Assembly (NCBI GenBank): GCA_022792335.1
Contig: JAAWAV010000008.1
Coordinates: 1 to 64,000, forward strand
Source: Lachnospiraceae bacterium
GTDB lineage: Bacteria; Bacillota; Clostridia; Lachnospirales; Lachnospiraceae
Reading direction: 5' to 3'
Length of the DNA: 64,000 nt
Positions 61,910 through 64,000 of the stretch are shown in pieces. Both the position numbers and the translations under genes were made by a program. Numbering within the stretch: the first letter of the stretch is position 1; every line of letters begins with the position of its first letter. The notes under the pieces were generated by a model, which did no database searches, had not been told where the DNA came from, and saw only the letters and a program-made list of their open reading frames with translations.

Positions 61910-63379
61910 TCACCGGAGAAGTTCTCCTTCCGTAAGGTTTGAGCCATGCAACGCAATATGATCATAGGTACGGATGCTGTAATAGACATTTTTTTCTGCA
62001 ATGCAGTATTCTTCGTTTTGATCAATAACATTTACATAGCGGAAGGAGGCATAACCACGGTTGACATTATAAACGCCAGTCAGAGATTCCTGTTCCGCTA
62101 CCCGAAATCGGTCATTGGAATCTGGAAGGATAATCATATCTCCCTGAGAGAAACTTGATGTGGAGACGTAACAAAACTCTGGAACGGGCTCCTGACTCTC
62201 CTGCTCTGTTTCATCTATTCCCTCTGCTTTTCGCCTTTCCTTTTCTTCTTTGGCATTATCTGTAATCCTAAGGATATCGGCTTCCACAAATTCTGTGGAA
62301 ACGGAACCATCCTCCCCATATACTTCTTTATAAAAACCCTCCGACAGACTGTTTCCGCCTGTAGTCAGGTATTCCATGGGGATTACATAAGCATCCTGAC
62401 TGGTCAGTGAGGTTTTGGGAAGCTTTAATCCTCTTGCCTGCGAGGTTTTTAGTTCCACTTCCACAAACCGTTCTCCGGCAAACTGAATCATATACTGATG
62501 TAGAGTTAAAAGGCCATAAGAGGCGCCGTCCGCTCCACGGACAATGGAAAAATCCGCGTTCGCTTCCAGATTCTTTTCTGTAAAACGGACAGACAGAGAA
62601 GAACGATTGCCGTAAATAGCCAAGTCCTCTTCCGACAAAGGAATTGCCACAGACCAGGTATCTTCTGTGATCAGACGGTAGACAGGGCTTCCGGCACTTA
62701 CCAGCATTCCTCCAGTATAAGAGGTTTTTTCGTAGCCGTCCCGGGAAAAGGTATCGGCAGAAAGCTGACTGGGAACCAGTCCCTCCATACCGTCTGAAGA
62801 ATAGAATACAATTCCACTGGAATCAGCCGTACATTTCTGGAAAGAAATAGAAACACCGGCCTGCTCTTGCTCGGAAAGTTTTTTCAGGGCATTGACGTTC
62901 ATATCCTTCATAAGCGTGGAGGAAAGAGTCGTACCAGCGTCATAGACTTCAAAAAAACGATTATCGGAATAGGAAGTGCTGAAATCGGAAAGCAACGCTT
63001 TCAGTTCCTTTAAATTTTCTTCAGAAAGCCGGCTTTCATTGCCAGAAGAATGATTTAAATATTCTGTCATGGATCCGTTTTCGTCCACGGTGTAAATTAA
63101 GTCTCCCACAGCCGCTTTTTCTCTCTCCCGTAGATAATAGTTGACATAACCGGCAGAATTGGAAGAAACAAGAGTTTCGCTTCGTAAAATGACGCCGGTA
63201 TAATAGGAGGTGCTGGCGATATCCCCTTCCAGGACCTCATACATTTTGATTTTGGGCGTCGTTATGTAACGGATTACCATAATAGTCAGATATAAAAAAA
63301 TGACGGAAAAAATAGCAATCCCAATATTCATGGTTTTTGTTTTTTTATATCGAATGATGTTTGTTCTTTTTTTGGCCAC
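61910..63379 (-). CDS. HlyD-like membrane-fusion-type protein upstream of sepF
   Basis: A 489-residue protein starting at GTG behind AGGGAG. A basic N-terminus and one membrane helix (about 18-38) precede an extracytoplasmic body with a biotinyl-lipoyl-like hairpin (GVILRSETLVSSNSAGYVNYYLREREKAAVGDLIYTV), a long helical region and beta-barrel segments, as in HlyD adaptors. It has no linked ABC transporter or TolC, so export is doubtful; the steady link to sepF suggests a division or wall role. The family is recognised by form only. Confidence 0.78.
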   Translation of the reverse strand: MAKKRTNIIRYKKTKTMNIGIAIFSVIFLYLTIMVIRYITTPKIKMYEVLEGDIASTSYYTGVILRSETLVSSNSAGYVNYYLREREKAAVGDLIYTVDENGSMTEYLNHSSGNESRLSEENLKELKALLSDFSTSYSDNRFFEVYDAGTTLSSTLMKDMNVNALKKLSEQEQAGVSISFQKCTADSSGIVFYSSDGMEGLVPSQLSADTFSRDGYEKTSYTGGMLVSAGSPVYRLITEDTWSVAIPLSEEDLAIYGNRSSLSVRFTEKNLEANADFSIVRGADGASYGLLTLHQYMIQFAGERFVEVELKTSQARGLKLPKTSLTSQDAYVIPMEYLTTGGNSLSEGFYKEVYGEDGSVSTEFVEADILRITDNAKEEKERRKAEGIDETEQESQEPVPEFCYVSTSSFSQGDMIILPDSNDRFRVAEQESLTGVYNVNRGYASFRYVNVIDQNEEYCIAEKNVYYSIRTYDHIALHGSNLTEGELLR

Positions 63380-63466
63380 GGAACCTGCTCCCTTAATCTG
63401 GAAAATCTTTCCATAATAATCTGGAAAAAGGAGAATACACTAAACATAAGAAGGAGGGAAACAACT

Positions 63467-63679
63467 ATGAATTCAAAACCACTGGATTATACAGCGCTTG
63501 CTCTGGTCATCATCGGTGCAGTCAACTGGGCTCTGATTGGATTTTTCCGGTTTAATCTGGTTACGTTTCTTCTGGGCGATATGACATTGCTTTCCCGCAT
63601 TGTATACGGAGTCGTGGGGATCTGCGGTCTGTATCTTTTAAGCATGTTCGGCCGTGTGGGAAACAGCAGGGAAGGCTAA
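63467..63679 (+). CDS. DUF378 family small membrane protein
   Basis: A 70-residue protein with two membrane helices (TALALVIIGAVNWALIGFF and IVYGVVGICGLYLL). The GAVNWALIGFF motif and the short hydrophilic ends fit DUF378, of unknown function. The ATG follows AGGAGGG. It stands alone, divergent from the HlyD-like gene and ending at a strong hairpin. Confidence 0.85.
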   Translation: MNSKPLDYTALALVIIGAVNWALIGFFRFNLVTFLLGDMTLLSRIVYGVVGICGLYLLSMFGRVGNSREG

Positions 63680-63724
63680 TTTGCTTTTGTCGGATTTGCA
63701 AAACAGAATAGACGAAAAAAAGTG

Positions 63725-63757
63725 CGGGACGTGGTTTCACGTCCCGAACCATATTTT
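63725..63757. terminator. Terminator after the DUF378 gene
   Basis: CGGGACGTG (63725-63733), loop GTTT, CACGTCCCG (63738-63746), followed by AACCATATTTTATC. It serves two convergent genes. Confidence 0.85.
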
Positions 63758-63786
63758 ATCCATAATTATGTAAATAATATTCATGA

Positions 63787-64000
63787 TTATAAGGAAACAA
63801 TTACCTTAGACTGTGCATGTTCCGGCAAATCCTGTGCATCCAGGGAAATACTCAAAATGAGGGTAACTCCGTACTGCTGACCAAGCTGCTCAAGTTCAAT
63901 CAATTCAGAAGAAATGTCCTTTCCTTCCAGATGTGCCAGCTTCAAAAAGCTGTCTAAAAACAGATATTCCAAATCGTAGTCCTGAGAAATAATCCCACAC
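63787..64000 (-). CDS. C-terminal part of an unidentified protein (runs off the window)
   Basis: A minus-strand frame without a start inside the window gives about 70 residues, reading CGIISQDYDLEYLFLDSFLKL at the outer side and ending SKVIVSL. A hydrophobic strand ending in Asp (EYLFLDSF) and a second strand (YGVTLILSISLD) resemble the Walker B and following strand of RecA/DnaB-type ATPases, but this is a weak pattern and the rest of the gene is unseen. Confidence 0.55.
   Translation of the reverse strand, partial: CGIISQDYDLEYLFLDSFLKLAHLEGKDISSELIELEQLGQQYGVTLILSISLDAQDLPEHAQSKVIVSL

Overview
The window reads as one contiguous piece of a low-to-mid GC Firmicute chromosome. It is most likely from an endospore-forming Lachnospiraceae (class Clostridia). 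The support is a division/cell-wall (dcw) cluster joined directly to spoIIGA-sigE-sigG, clostridial ChW surface repeats, a Firmicute L27 precursor with its Prp protease, an L21 leader RNA, a CIRCE operator, a glmS ribozyme and Spo0A boxes. No tRNA, rRNA, CRISPR array, prophage or insertion sequence was recognised.

Layout. 1-4.1 kb: the end of an unknown gene, ychF, and a secreted ChW-repeat metallo-beta-lactamase-fold protein that faces a Spo0E-like phosphatase gene across a pair of Spo0A-type boxes. 4.2-16.2 kb: the dcw operon mraZ-rsmH-ftsL-ftsI-spoVD-mraY-murD-ftsW-ftsQ-ftsZ, headed by six helically phased MraZ boxes. murE, murF, murG and ftsA are absent here. 16.2-19.8 kb: a hairpin-rich repeat, then spoIIGA-sigE behind a wide-spaced spoIIG-type promoter, a lipoprotein gene and sigG. 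20-25.6 kb: a hybrid histidine kinase and a large cell-surface protein. 25.8-32.8 kb: topB, a GtrA-like protein, a thioesterase, glnS, a small helical protein, a MocR-type regulator and an acidic membrane protein. 33-36.2 kb: HrcA-type groES-groEL and glycerate kinase. 36.2-40.7 kb: rplU-prp-rpmA-obg-yhbY-nadD/yqeK-rsfS, a ribosome-maturation and NAD cluster. 40.8-45.7 kb: lexA facing a YneA-like LysM gene over five LexA boxes, then a ChW-repeat L,D-transpeptidase, a tyrosine recombinase and a TtcA-like enzyme. 45.9-54.4 kb: an IclR regulator followed by a ribose-type ABC importer, amidohydrolase, 2-hydroxyacid dehydrogenase and DapA-family aldolase. 54.4-57 kb: a regulatory stretch and the glmS ribozyme with glmS. 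57.2-64 kb: mostly minus-strand genes (HlyD-like, sepF, ylmH-like, aroB, lspA, rluD-like, cytidylate-kinase-like), a DUF378 gene and a gene that runs off the end.

How they work together. Most of the window is housekeeping: septal wall synthesis, sporulation commitment, ribosome assembly, protein folding and SOS control of division. The best candidate for an undescribed system is the 46-54 kb locus. It looks like a self-contained uptake and breakdown pathway for a small, probably oxidised (sugar-acid- or lactone-like) compound, under an IclR regulator whose probable operator motif can be read from the sequence. Other points of interest are the two ChW-repeat exoenzymes with the same six-repeat targeting module, the MocR regulator with Arg at the expected PLP-lysine position, the NadD-YqeK fusion, and the run-on overlap of spoIIGA with sigE.

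All calls rest on reading the sequence and on known families. No database search was run.
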